DNA of 49,677 nt from Lachnoanaerobaculum sp. ICM7 (lineage in GTDB: Bacteria > Bacillota > Clostridia > Lachnospirales > Lachnospiraceae): positions 1-49,677 of the forward strand of contig NZ_ALJL01000020.1 in assembly GCF_000287675.1 (NCBI RefSeq), read 5' to 3'. The translations under genes were made by a program, and so were the position numbers. Each line of letters begins with the position of its first letter. The stretch's first letter is position 1. The notes below the pieces were generated by a model. It ran no database searches. It was not told where the DNA came from and worked only from the letters and a program-made list of their open reading frames with translations. Shown one piece after another: positions 36,993 through 44,869 of this stretch.

Positions 36993-37218
36993 ATATGTTT
37001 ATCTTGGCAGCAGCAGAATTATTTAAAGTTTCTTCGGACTTACAGATATCAAGATAGTCATCAACAGCACCATGAAAATCATCTAACAGTTCTTTAGCAT
37101 TTTCACCCTCATAAGAGATCAACGATCTTATACCTAGAACTTTTCCAAAGAAAATACAGTCTTCTTCAGAAAATTCAACGCTTCCTATATATCCTTTATA
37201 CATAATAGTATTATTCAT
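36991..37218 (-). CDS. Truncated HicB-like antitoxin, orphan
   Basis: 75 residues from the ATG after GGAGGG; the longer frame upstream has no ribosome site. It matches the N-terminal partially degraded RNase H-like domain of HicB (YKGYIGSVEFSEED, GKVLGIRSLISYEGEN, DDFHGAVDDYLD). The C-terminal ribbon-helix-helix domain found in full HicB is absent; it ends after CKSEETLNN. No hicA toxin gene is beside it. Either a degraded antitoxin or a stand-alone regulator. Confidence 0.78.
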   Translation of the reverse strand: MNNTIMYKGYIGSVEFSEEDCIFFGKVLGIRSLISYEGENAKELLDDFHGAVDDYLDICKSEETLNNSAAAKINI

Positions 37219-37291
37219 ATGAGTCCCTCCTAATCTATATTGTATATTATTAAAGTTGATTGAACAACACAAAATATATGCAATATTATTT

Positions 37292-37351
37292 TTGATGATT
37301 TGAAATGTATAGCTTGCTATTTGACTCAAATAATGAGATAATTGAGTCAAA
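37292..37351 (+). promoter_or_regulatory. Promoter and operator of the relB-PIN pair
   Basis: TTGATG (37292-37297), 17 bases, TGCTAT (37315-37320). Just downstream is a perfect 10-bp inverted repeat, TTTGACTCAA (37320-37329) and TTGAGTCAAA (37342-37351), with 12 bases between. Its place over the RNA start fits autorepression by the RHH antitoxin. Confidence 0.65.
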
Positions 37352-37370
37352 ATAGGAAAAGGAGAAAGCT

Positions 37371-37667
37371 ATGAAGACTATAAGTATTAGACTGGAAGAT
37401 TCAATTTATGAAGAATTAGGAAATATGCTTGATGAAATGGGACAGACTAAGCAAACTTTCTATGAGACATTTACAAGAACTGCGTTGAGAGAGAGAAGTA
37501 TTCCTTTTATTATAAAAGCTCCTTTAGCAGATCAAAGCAATAATAATAACAGAAAAATAGAAGCATTTGAAAGATTAGAGGCAATAAGAAGAGAAAATAA
37601 AAAAGAAATTGATTTTAATAAAGAAAGAGAGGAGGCAATGAATGAAAAGTATGGTATTGTTGATTGA
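37371..37667 (+). CDS. RelB/DinJ-type antitoxin (ribbon-helix-helix)
   Basis: 98 residues. The N-terminal MKTISIRLEDSIYEELGNM is a ribbon-helix-helix DNA-binding start; the rest is helical and charged, as toxin-wrapping tails are. It overlaps the PIN gene by 26 bases. It probably binds the palindrome at 37320-37351. A DinJ-like antitoxin usually pairs with a RelE-like toxin; pairing with a PIN toxin also occurs in Firmicutes. Confidence 0.85.
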   Translation: MKTISIRLEDSIYEELGNMLDEMGQTKQTFYETFTRTALRERSIPFIIKAPLADQSNNNNRKIEAFERLEAIRRENKKEIDFNKEREEAMNEKYGIVD

Positions 37668-38064
37668 TACAAATGTTCTCTTAAATTATTTGACAAATAG
37701 AGATGCAATATACGGTCAACAATCTTGTGATATTGTTAGATTATGTGCAACAGGAGAATGTATTGGGTATATTGCCTTTCATACATTACCTACAATTTGG
37801 TATGTGCTTAGAAAATGGGATGATTGTAAAAGAAGACAGAGCTTAAAAGATTTATGTGAGATTTTTACAGTTGCATCTGCCACACAATCAGAAATTCTTT
37901 CTGCAATAGAAAATGATTCTTTTTCAGATTTTGAAGATTGCCTACAAGATAAATGTGCAAAGGATATCGGAGCGGACTATATTATTACTTGTAATATTAG
38001 AGACTTTGAAAATTCTGAAGTTCCGGCAGTAACACCGGATGAATTTTACCGAATATTCAAATAA
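37642..38064 (+). CDS. PIN-domain toxin (VapC-like ribonuclease)
   Basis: 140 residues. PIN-domain acids: Asp9 in LIDTNVLLNY, the acidic DFEDCLQD, and Asp in CNIRDFENSEVPAVTP. Expected to cut RNA when not bound by its antitoxin. The ATG at 37642 follows GAGGAGG inside the antitoxin gene; a second ATG nine bases on is possible. The overlap suggests coupled translation. Confidence 0.86.
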   Translation: MKSMVLLIDTNVLLNYLTNRDAIYGQQSCDIVRLCATGECIGYIAFHTLPTIWYVLRKWDDCKRRQSLKDLCEIFTVASATQSEILSAIENDSFSDFEDCLQDKCAKDIGADYIITCNIRDFENSEVPAVTPDEFYRIFK

Positions 38065-38106
38065 AATACAGCCTCAATCTCAATAAGTATCAAGGCTGTA
38101 TTTTTG
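38065..38106. terminator. Terminator between PIN gene and convergent ABC permease
   Basis: AATACAGCCT pairs with AGGCTGTATT across an 18-base loop, followed by TTTTT on the plus strand and A/T-rich sequence on the minus. Confidence 0.82.
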
Positions 38107-38118
38107 TTAAATATTCCT

Positions 38119-39630
38119 CTACCTTCCCGTTTTTATATCGGTTCTGTTCAGATAAAGTAATCCTATAGCAAAAGATATAAGAATATAAAGTAAACAAGTT
38201 ATTATTACAACAGGTAGATTTATTTCACCGGTTATATTTGTGCTGCCCATAGAGTATATAAGCATTGAAAAAGGTGTTGCATAGAAAAATCCCTTTACTG
38301 TGAGGAGAAGTCCTAAAATATTTCCAAGGAAGGAAAGTCCTACAGGTATTGCAAATGAAGGTATTATCAGTGAAAGCATACACTGAAAACTTGAAACGGC
38401 AATTATACAAAGTATACTTGCAAGGATTCTTAAATAGAATTCATTCGGTATGCTTCCGGTAATACCGATAAGCTTTCCTGAAACAACATAGATAAATGCA
38501 ATCCATAACATACAAACAGTTGAAATGACAGCTACAGTAAGCCATTTATCCTTTAATACTTTGAAGCGTGAGCTTGATGTAAGCATTATATTCCAGTTGG
38601 TTCCAAGATGTTCCATACGAAAATCAAGGCTTGCAAGTATGGCAATTAAAGGTGATAAGAAAAACAAACCTAAAAATAATGACTCCTGTGTCCAAAGGGC
38701 TGCCCAGTCAAATGATAATACTCCTTGATTTGAAAGGAAATTTATAATACCGATGCCGGCAGATATTAACGGAATCAATGCAAACGGAATCCATACAGGG
38801 TTTCTCTTCATCTTGATAAGTTCGGCCGGCAATAGTGTATGAGCGTTTTTGCTTTTCCTATGTACATGAGCAATCTTAAAATTACCTGTTTCAGGATCAT
38901 TAAATACGGATAGACTAAGCTTATATGTAACAAAGAAATATAAAAAGCTTATAAATATCGCTTTTATATCTATTGCATTCCATGAAAGCAGCATATCTCT
39001 TGTAGCAGAGTCATAATCCATAGTAACTGTACTTAAAGAAAAGAGTACGGACCATGGAGTAAGTGCCGCTTTACTTACAAAAGCAATAAATACACCTGCA
39101 AGTGTGCCTCCGAATGCGATTGAAAGTGCTGCAAATTGATTCCTGAACTTTAATGACAGCAGACATTGAAGCTGAAATATAATCATTCCGAAAATAATCT
39201 CTGCAAATTCAGTCTGAAGTAATGCAAAGATTGGGAATCCTCCACCAATCATAAATTTAATACCTAAATATAAAATTATTATTGTCTGTATAAAACAAAA
39301 TAAAGCTATATGTATTAAGCCGAATAAAAGTTTGGAAGAAAAGAGTTTTTTCCTGCTTTCCAGTGTAGGAAGAGTATTCCACATATTTCCTTTATTTTCT
39401 ATATCAATGCATCTGCTTGCCAGTACCGACATCATAATGGAAATCAACATTGTATTCAAAAACGGAATCGAACTGAAAATCATCTGCCATTCCTGTCCTT
39501 TAGGTAAATCTCCATATGAGATGTAGAAATAGTTTAGTCCTGTTACAATAAATAATAATGATAATGAAATCAGGAATTTATTTTTTGTAAATTCAATGGA
39601 TAGTGACTTGTTTAAGCTGATTTGTTTCAT
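38119..39630 (-). CDS. ABC-2 permease, fused double type (peptide or lantibiotic immunity)
   Basis: 503 residues with about 12 hydrophobic segments in two similar halves (about 1-245 and 265-500). Each starts with a short cytoplasmic lead before the first helix (LSIEFTKNKFLIS; LPAELIKMKRNPVWIP). This resembles the two separate permeases of lantibiotic self-protection transporters (EpiE/G, MutE/G type) joined in one chain. Its start overlaps the ATPase stop by four bases (ATGA), and both are followed upstream by a response-regulator box. Likely role: removal of, or resistance to, membrane-active peptides. Confidence 0.82.
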   Translation of the reverse strand: MKQISLNKSLSIEFTKNKFLISLSLLFIVTGLNYFYISYGDLPKGQEWQMIFSSIPFLNTMLISIMMSVLASRCIDIENKGNMWNTLPTLESRKKLFSSKLLFGLIHIALFCFIQTIIILYLGIKFMIGGGFPIFALLQTEFAEIIFGMIIFQLQCLLSLKFRNQFAALSIAFGGTLAGVFIAFVSKAALTPWSVLFSLSTVTMDYDSATRDMLLSWNAIDIKAIFISFLYFFVTYKLSLSVFNDPETGNFKIAHVHRKSKNAHTLLPAELIKMKRNPVWIPFALIPLISAGIGIINFLSNQGVLSFDWAALWTQESLFLGLFFLSPLIAILASLDFRMEHLGTNWNIMLTSSSRFKVLKDKWLTVAVISTVCMLWIAFIYVVSGKLIGITGSIPNEFYLRILASILCIIAVSSFQCMLSLIIPSFAIPVGLSFLGNILGLLLTVKGFFYATPFSMLIYSMGSTNITGEINLPVVIITCLLYILISFAIGLLYLNRTDIKTGR

Positions 39631-40343
39631 AATGACTCCTTTTCTCCGGTAAGCTTAAGGAAAATCTGCTCCAAACTCTGACCTGATGATTCAAGATTTG
39701 ACAGCTTTCCTTGGTAGAGCATTTGACCGTGATTTATAATACCCACATAGTCAGCCATTTGTTCTATCTCATTAAGCAGATGGCTTGAGATAATTACAGT
39801 TATATCTCTTTCTTTAGGCAGGGAAGTTATTAGTTTTCTTATCTCCATTATTCCGGCAGGATCAAGGCCGTTTGTAGGCTCATCCAATATAAGTAATTTC
39901 GGATTTCCCAGAAGTGCCATAGCGATACCGAGCCTTTGCTTCATACCGAGTGAATAAGCGGCAAGCTTTTTATCTCTTTGTTCATACAGTCTTACTGTTT
40001 TCAGAGCTTTTTCTATTTCAGCTTCTTTGACACCTTTTAACTTTGCTATGATTTGCATATTTTCAAGTCCTGTTAAATGAGGGTATCCGCCGGGATTTTC
40101 TATAAGACTACCTGTTTGATGAAGCAGATTTAAAAGATTCTTGTTTGAAACTTTTTCACCAAAGAGTTTAATCTCTCCCGAGTCTTTCTTTATAAGTCCT
40201 AAAATCATTTTCAATGTAGTACTTTTTCCCGCTCCGTTTGGTCCAAGAAATCCGTATACACAGGATTTAGGTACACTCATGGATAAATCATGTACACGAT
40301 TTTTTTTAGATAAATTTTTTGTTTCAAGTATTGTATCAGTCAT
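39627..40343 (-). CDS. ABC transporter ATPase (BcrA/MutF-like)
   Basis: 238 residues. Walker A GPNGAGKST, signature SLGMKQR, Walker B LLILDEPTNGLDP. The C-terminal EQIFLKLTGEK is usual for ATPases of bacitracin and lantibiotic export pairs. It powers the fused permease encoded next. A box shared with the response regulator gene lies 57 bases upstream of its start. Confidence 0.92.
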   Translation of the reverse strand: MTDTILETKNLSKKNRVHDLSMSVPKSCVYGFLGPNGAGKSTTLKMILGLIKKDSGEIKLFGEKVSNKNLLNLLHQTGSLIENPGGYPHLTGLENMQIIAKLKGVKEAEIEKALKTVRLYEQRDKKLAAYSLGMKQRLGIAMALLGNPKLLILDEPTNGLDPAGIMEIRKLITSLPKERDITVIISSHLLNEIEQMADYVGIINHGQMLYQGKLSNLESSGQSLEQIFLKLTGEKESL

Positions 40344-40399
40344 TGTTTTTCTCCTTTTGCTTGATATGTGAGTATGATAATAACTGAAGATTAAAGGAA

Positions 40400-40429
40400 G
40401 ATTATCTCTACATTATGATTACATTAAGA
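40400..40429. promoter_or_regulatory. Direct-repeat box upstream of the ABC operon (copy 1)
   Basis: Two ACATTA units (40410-40415 and 40421-40426) with an 11-base period, the spacing used by OmpR/PhoB-type regulators, in a 30-base block identical at 27 positions to 41221-41250. A TATTAT -10 on the minus strand at 40377-40382 would serve the ABC genes. Confidence 0.72.
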
Positions 40430-40445
40430 GTTTAAACTTGAAACT

Positions 40446-40474
40446 AAAAAACGATATGGAATATCCCATATCGC
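40446..40474 (-). terminator. Terminator after the flavodoxin-family gene
   Basis: Minus strand: CGATATGG, loop, CCATATCG, then TTTTTT. Confidence 0.85.
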
Positions 40475-40480
40475 TTGGTT

Positions 40481-41113
40481 TTATCTTATGAAGTTTGTAT
40501 GTACGTCTTTTTTAGTATCCGGATAAGGGATACCGTTTTCTTTTGCCAGTGCAAAGCTTCTCATCATCCAAATCATGTTTTTTGCAAGATTTCTCATTGT
40601 CTGCATTCCTTCAAGGTCTTTAGCGGCATCTTCAGCTACTGCCCCATGTGAGATATTCCAATAGGTTGAGCCTGCTATCGGCATCTGAGTAATACCGAAG
40701 TATTTATTGAGCACATCAAAAGATGCTGTTGTTCCGCCTCTTCTTGCTACAGCAACAGATGCCCCCGGCTTAAACTTAAAAGGATTTTCTTCAATACCTC
40801 CTGCCGCATAGAACACGCGATCAAGAAATGAAAGTATTCTTCCTGAAGGGTGAGCATAGTATACAGGTGTTGCAAAGATAAAACCGTCAGCTTCCTTTGC
40901 CTTTTCTATAAACTCGTTTACATCGTCATTAAATACACATTTAGCATGTGTGTAGCAGTATCCGCATTGTATACAGTCCTGTATCGGCTTATTTCCAAGC
41001 TGAATCACTTCGGTTTCTATATTTTGTGATTCAAATACTTTTTGCATTTCTTTTACAGCCTGCATTGTAGTACCGTTTTTGTGACTGCTGCCGTTTACAA
41101 ATAAGACTTTCAT
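40481..41113 (-). CDS. Flavodoxin-fold NADPH-dependent FMN reductase family protein
   Basis: 210 residues from the ATG after CAGGAGG. FMN-binding start MKVLFVNGSSHKNGTTMQ and the ATPVYYAHPSG loop are typical of the flavodoxin-like reductases. The cysteine set CIQCGYCYTHAKC (about 49-61) resembles the cluster of iron-sulfur flavoproteins, but the spacing differs from a classic 4Fe-4S motif, so a cluster is uncertain. It lies between the ABC operon and the two-component genes and is divergent from the latter. Confidence 0.85.
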   Translation of the reverse strand: MKVLFVNGSSHKNGTTMQAVKEMQKVFESQNIETEVIQLGNKPIQDCIQCGYCYTHAKCVFNDDVNEFIEKAKEADGFIFATPVYYAHPSGRILSFLDRVFYAAGGIEENPFKFKPGASVAVARRGGTTASFDVLNKYFGITQMPIAGSTYWNISHGAVAEDAAKDLEGMQTMRNLAKNMIWMMRSFALAKENGIPYPDTKKDVHTNFIR

Positions 41114-41220
41114 TGATTTTCCTCCTGAAAATTTGAGCAAATTTATAGTGAAACATTATAGTATAAGTCTCTCCGGACAACAAGTATAAATCTTGTTTTA
41201 TTCTAAGAACAATTTGATCC

Positions 41221-41292
41221 GATTATCTTCACATTATGTTTACATTAAGAAAAGTATTTTTATATAGCGACTTTACTTAAATGCGATATAAT
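41221..41292 (+). promoter_or_regulatory. Direct-repeat box (copy 2) and promoter of the two-component genes
   Basis: The 30-base block 41221-41250 carries ACATTA at 41231-41236 and 41242-41247 (11-base period) and nearly repeats 40400-40429. A TATAAT -10 lies at 41287-41292 with no good -35, as expected for an activated promoter. Confidence 0.7.
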
Positions 41293-41320
41293 AAGAAAAC
41301 AAAATAATTTAGGAGTATAT

Positions 41321-42025
41321 ATGGAAAAGAAAGATTGTAAAATCCTGATAATAGATGATGAAACAGAACTGTCAAAGGTTTTAGGAGATATTTTAAAAAG
41401 TGACGGATATACTGATATAGAATATGCCGATAATCTAAAGAAAGGAAGAGAGAAAATAGACAGCACTCAGATTCATCTTATTTTACTTGATGTAATGCTT
41501 GGTGACGGAAACGGATTTGATTTTTATGAGGAATTAAAAAGAGTCGGCATATTTCCAAAACTTCCTGTTATCTTCCTGTCGGCAAGAGATGAGGATGAAG
41601 ACAGACTTCACGGTCTTGGATTGGGAGCGGATGACTATATAACAAAGCCCTTCCTTCCAAAAGAATTGTTACTACGTATCGGTGCGGTACTTAGAAGATG
41701 TTATTCACTTGATGAAAACACATCAGATATTATTTTAGGTGAAAGCAGAGTTTCTATAGATGGAGGTATTGTAAAAAAGAATGGAGATGTCATAACCTTG
41801 ACAGCCAAAGAACTTGCATTATTTTCAATTCTTTATAGAAATAGAGGTAGGATAGTAACCACAGATATGCTTTGTGAAGAGCTTTGGCCGGACGGCAGTT
41901 TCGGACTTGAAAATTCCTTGATTGTGCATATGCGCCATTTAAGAGAAAAGATAGAAAAAGATCCTTCAAAACCGATTTTTCTAAAGACGGTAAGAGGTCT
42001 GGGATATAAGATGGAGAAGATATGA
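41321..42025 (+). CDS. OmpR-family response regulator
   Basis: 234 residues: receiver domain with Asp12, Asp13, phosphorylated Asp57 (LLDVMLG) and Lys109, then a winged-helix DNA-binding domain (about 135-232) ending KTVRGLGYKM. It overlaps the kinase gene by four bases. It probably binds the 11-base-period boxes at 41221-41250 (own promoter) and 40400-40429 (ABC transporter). Start follows AGGAG. Confidence 0.94.
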   Translation: MEKKDCKILIIDDETELSKVLGDILKSDGYTDIEYADNLKKGREKIDSTQIHLILLDVMLGDGNGFDFYEELKRVGIFPKLPVIFLSARDEDEDRLHGLGLGADDYITKPFLPKELLLRIGAVLRRCYSLDENTSDIILGESRVSIDGGIVKKNGDVITLTAKELALFSILYRNRGRIVTTDMLCEELWPDGSFGLENSLIVHMRHLREKIEKDPSKPIFLKTVRGLGYKMEKI

Positions 42026-43245
42026 GAAAAAGCCCGGAGAGAAGATTACAATTTATACTGTGGGTACTTGTTTTTGCCATAGCCATATTGTTTGTGGATT
42101 TCATAATCTGTATGGCTGTGATGTACAAAAGCTCAGATATAAACTATACGGATGCAAGCGATATAATGGACAGCTTATCATATAATAGCGGTGAATATAT
42201 TTTAAGTGATGAAGAAAGTACACAGTTACAAAAGAATAATGAATTTGCTTTTTTACTTGATAGTACCGGAAATATTACATGGTCTGAAAACATGCCTGAA
42301 TCTTTAAAAAAATCAAAGTATACTTTACAGGATGTAGCTAAGTTTACAAGGTATTATCTGGATGACTATCCTGTACGTACTTATATAGTCAGTGAAGACA
42401 GATTGCTTATAGTCGGAAAGTTGAATGCGGATATATGGAAATATACTTTGGAATATGATGCAAATAATGTTTTGACATTCTTGGAAATAACACCTGTATT
42501 ATTTATTTTTAATATAATTTTGTTTATCTTTGTTTCGATAAGGATGTATAAGGCAAGACAAAGAAGAATAGAGGAAGAAAGGGTAGAGTGGATTGCCGGA
42601 GTTTCTCATGATATCAGAACACCGCTTGCTGTTATTTTAGGTAATGCACAAATGATTCCTAAAGAAAGCAGTATTGATGAAATAAAAAGAAAATCCGAGA
42701 TTATTGAAAGTCAGGGGCTTCGTATCAGAGCCTTGGTAGAGAATTTAAATATTACAAGTAAGCTGGATTTCGGTACAAAAAGATTTGAAAAAACTAAGGT
42801 TTTTCTAAGTGTACTCATTAGAAAGATTGTAAGTAATACGATAAATTCACTTGATATTGACGCACAGTATAAGTATGATTTTGAACTGAACATAGATGAC
42901 GAAATGCAAAAATATGAAGTTTTATTAAATGAAGAACTGTTTGAGAGAGCTGTTGTAAATATTTTAAATAATACTATTCGTCACAATCCCGACGGATGCC
43001 AAGTATATATAAATCTATATAAAGAAAATAAAAAAACGATTTTGGAGATAGGAGATAGCGGAATCGGGGTATCGGCTGAAATTTTGCAAAGGCTGAATCA
43101 AAATGCATATGCTGAGACCAAAAGTGTAGGAAAACATGGACTTGGACTTAAGATAGTTAAGAAAGTAGCAGCATTTCATAGATGGAAGGTGAGATTTTAT
43201 AACGGTGAGGATGTGGGATTTGTGTGTAGGATGGAAATAAAATAG
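42022..43245 (+). CDS. Sensor histidine kinase
   Basis: 407 residues with two membrane helices (about 10-34 and 155-175) and a short extracytoplasmic loop of about 120 residues. The phosphorylated His196 is in GVSHDIRTPLAV; the ATPase domain has N box NILNNTIRHN, G1 GDSGIGVS and G2 KHGLGLKIV. With the regulator and the ABC transporter it forms a peptide-sensing style module. What it senses is unknown. Confidence 0.93.
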   Translation: MRKSPERRLQFILWVLVFAIAILFVDFIICMAVMYKSSDINYTDASDIMDSLSYNSGEYILSDEESTQLQKNNEFAFLLDSTGNITWSENMPESLKKSKYTLQDVAKFTRYYLDDYPVRTYIVSEDRLLIVGKLNADIWKYTLEYDANNVLTFLEITPVLFIFNIILFIFVSIRMYKARQRRIEEERVEWIAGVSHDIRTPLAVILGNAQMIPKESSIDEIKRKSEIIESQGLRIRALVENLNITSKLDFGTKRFEKTKVFLSVLIRKIVSNTINSLDIDAQYKYDFELNIDDEMQKYEVLLNEELFERAVVNILNNTIRHNPDGCQVYINLYKENKKTILEIGDSGIGVSAEILQRLNQNAYAETKSVGKHGLGLKIVKKVAAFHRWKVRFYNGEDVGFVCRMEIK

Positions 43246-43339
43246 GTAGTAGTGAAGATTGACAGTGATTTATTATAATGTTATTCTATAGACACAGGTG
43301 GGAATTCCCACAAATTAAGCATTTATTTTAGAGGAACTT

Positions 43340-43582
43340 ATGAATACAAGTATAAGAGAATATGATGCAAAGTTAGATTCAAAGAAAAGGATTACTTTAA
43401 GAGGATGTATATTTGAGTACTACCATGTGAAAGAGAAAGAAGACGGTACAATACTGCTTGAGCCTCGTGAACTTAGAGAGCCTTTCCGAATTTCTGAGAA
43501 TACATTACATATGATGGATACAGCAGTTGAAAATATTAAAGCCGGGATTACATCAGATGAAATCGACCTGTCTGAGTTCTAA
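43340..43582 (+). CDS. Small antitoxin-like protein
   Basis: 80 residues, KKRITLRGCIFEYYHVKEKEDGTILLEPREL followed by an acidic tail. I know this layout from small proteins encoded before RelE-like toxins in Firmicutes; the beta-rich start may be AbrB-like. Intact, with GAGGAA before its ATG. Its partner toxin directly downstream is broken. Confidence 0.65.
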   Translation: MNTSIREYDAKLDSKKRITLRGCIFEYYHVKEKEDGTILLEPRELREPFRISENTLHMMDTAVENIKAGITSDEIDLSEF

Positions 43583-43590
43583 GGTGAGAT

Positions 43591-43968
43591 ATGCATAAAA
43601 TAAAATTGGGTGTACCTGAGATGAAAAGTCTTTGGGAGAATCTCTCATCAAAGGTAAAGAATAAAACTGCAAATAAGGATGAATAAAAGCAATATAAAAA
43701 GATAGGTAAAGCACTTAAGTTATTGTCGGAAAATCCAAGATATCCGGGTCTGCAAACACATGAGATAGATTCTTTATCAAATAGATATGGATTAAAGGTG
43801 TGGGAGTCATATTTGGAAAATAATACTCCGAGAGCAGGTAGGATTTTTTGGGTGTACGGACCGGAAAAAAACGATATTACCGTCATCGGATTGGAACAGC
43901 ACCCTAATGATAAATCTAATGCATACAAGAAAATTACATTATCTAAGTTTGGCGAAGAAGTAGGTTAA
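43591..43968 (+). pseudogene. RelE-like toxin gene interrupted by an in-frame stop
   Basis: From the ATG at 43591, eight bases after the antitoxin stop, the frame reads 31 codons and then TAA at 43684-43686. The same frame continues without other stops to 43968, through NPRYPGLQTHEI, KVWESYLENN and GRIFWVYGPEKND, all typical of the toxin family. A single base change (from GAA, CAA or AAA) would explain it. Restart at the TTG at 43723 would lose the N-terminal helix and lacks a ribosome site. The toxin is probably dead. Confidence 0.8.
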
Positions 43969-43970
43969 AA

Positions 43971-43996
43971 AATAAGAGGGCAAGTACCCTCTTATT
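43971..43996 (-). terminator. Terminator of the Xre-membrane protein pair, overlapping its stop codon
   Basis: AATAAGAGGG, loop CAAGTA, CCCTCTTATT. On the minus strand a run of T follows. The stop codon of the Xre gene (43992-43994) lies inside the stem. It may also end the toxin transcript. Confidence 0.85.
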
Positions 43997-44189
43997 CTTC
44001 TTCCCAGAACAATTCATCTAAAGTCTTATCAAGTGCGCGGCAGATGGATAGACATAGGCGAATTGTGGGATTGTAGTCTCCCTTTTCTATAGCATTTATT
44101 GTTTGACGGCTGACTCCTACCAGATCCGCAAGCTGCTGTTGGGAGAGGTCTTTGGCAGCTCTGGCGGATTTTAATTTAAGGTTTTTCAT
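43992..44189 (-). CDS. Small Xre-type HTH regulator
   Basis: 65 residues, nearly all one helix-turn-helix domain (LSQQQLADLVGVSRQTINAIE). Belongs to the small YozG/YvaO-like regulators that often sit next to a multi-helix membrane protein, as here: the membrane gene ends nine bases before. Likely represses its own operon and perhaps the divergent gene through the inverted repeat at 44775-44812. Confidence 0.92.
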   Translation of the reverse strand: MKNLKLKSARAAKDLSQQQLADLVGVSRQTINAIEKGDYNPTIRLCLSICRALDKTLDELFWEEE

Positions 44190-44198
44190 AGTTCTCCC

Positions 44199-44705
44199 TT
44201 ATTCCTCATCTTTTTTATACCTGTCTATAATCAATTTTATTACCAAGTTTAAAGCTAAAATAATAATGGCAACAGCTGCAATAAGATTTATGCCTTCTCT
44301 AAACTGTAATACTCCATCTTTAAACAATGTGTGATCTGATACAGACCTTATTAAGTAGTAGGCATTTAATAAAAATATAATGATATAGGTGATAAATTGC
44401 TTTATATAATTATTCTTTTTATAACTGCCGCAGGCGTCATTAAAAATAATATAAGTATTCAGCACAATACCTGATATAAAAAGTATTATAACACTTATGA
44501 GATCATTTGAAATAGGTAATGATACAATATCTTTTGTGAATACATGTAAAGGTGAAAGTATCATTACGGTAAAGTATGCATAAGTATAACCACGTCCTCT
44601 AACAGCCAACTGTCTTTCATCATATTCTTCTTTCGACTTTTTTGAATTAAAAGCCAAAACTCCAAATACACCTGCAAAAAATAAACCAATCATAAAATAT
44701 TCCAT
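44199..44705 (-). CDS. Four- to five-helix membrane protein of unknown function
   Basis: 168 residues from the ATG after GGAAGGAG. Hydrophobic segments near 2-20, 45-65, 75-97, 105-127 and 140-158; the cytoplasmic stretch SKEEYDERQLAVRGRGY is a feature of small membrane proteins paired with Xre regulators. Function unknown. Confidence 0.82.
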   Translation of the reverse strand: MEYFMIGLFFAGVFGVLAFNSKKSKEEYDERQLAVRGRGYTYAYFTVMILSPLHVFTKDIVSLPISNDLISVIILFISGIVLNTYIIFNDACGSYKKNNYIKQFITYIIIFLLNAYYLIRSVSDHTLFKDGVLQFREGINLIAAVAIIILALNLVIKLIIDRYKKDEE

Positions 44706-44749
44706 AAAAACTCCTTCCAGACAAAATGTCATATATGTTTTACATCATC

Positions 44750-44837
44750 AATATAACTCTATAATTACATTATGTCAAGTATATTTTACCTTATGTAAGA
44801 TTATATACTTGATTAAAGCATTTATAATTGATATAAA
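44750..44837. promoter_or_regulatory. Divergent promoters with a shared inverted repeat
   Basis: Minus strand for the Xre pair: TTGACA (44773-44778), 17 bases, TATATT (44750-44755). Plus strand for the GH114-like gene: TTGATT (44809-44814), 17 bases, TATAAA (44832-44837). The exact inverted repeat TCAAGTATA (44775-44783) and TATACTTGA (44804-44812), 20 bases apart, covers both -35 boxes. Confidence 0.72.
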
Positions 44838-44869
44838 TAGGATGTATCAAAATAGAAAGGAGTTTTCCT

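Noticed and set aside
37320-37351. CRISPR-like or IS end repeat
   Set aside because: Single inverted repeat at a toxin-antitoxin promoter; no further copies and no spacers, so an operator explains it.
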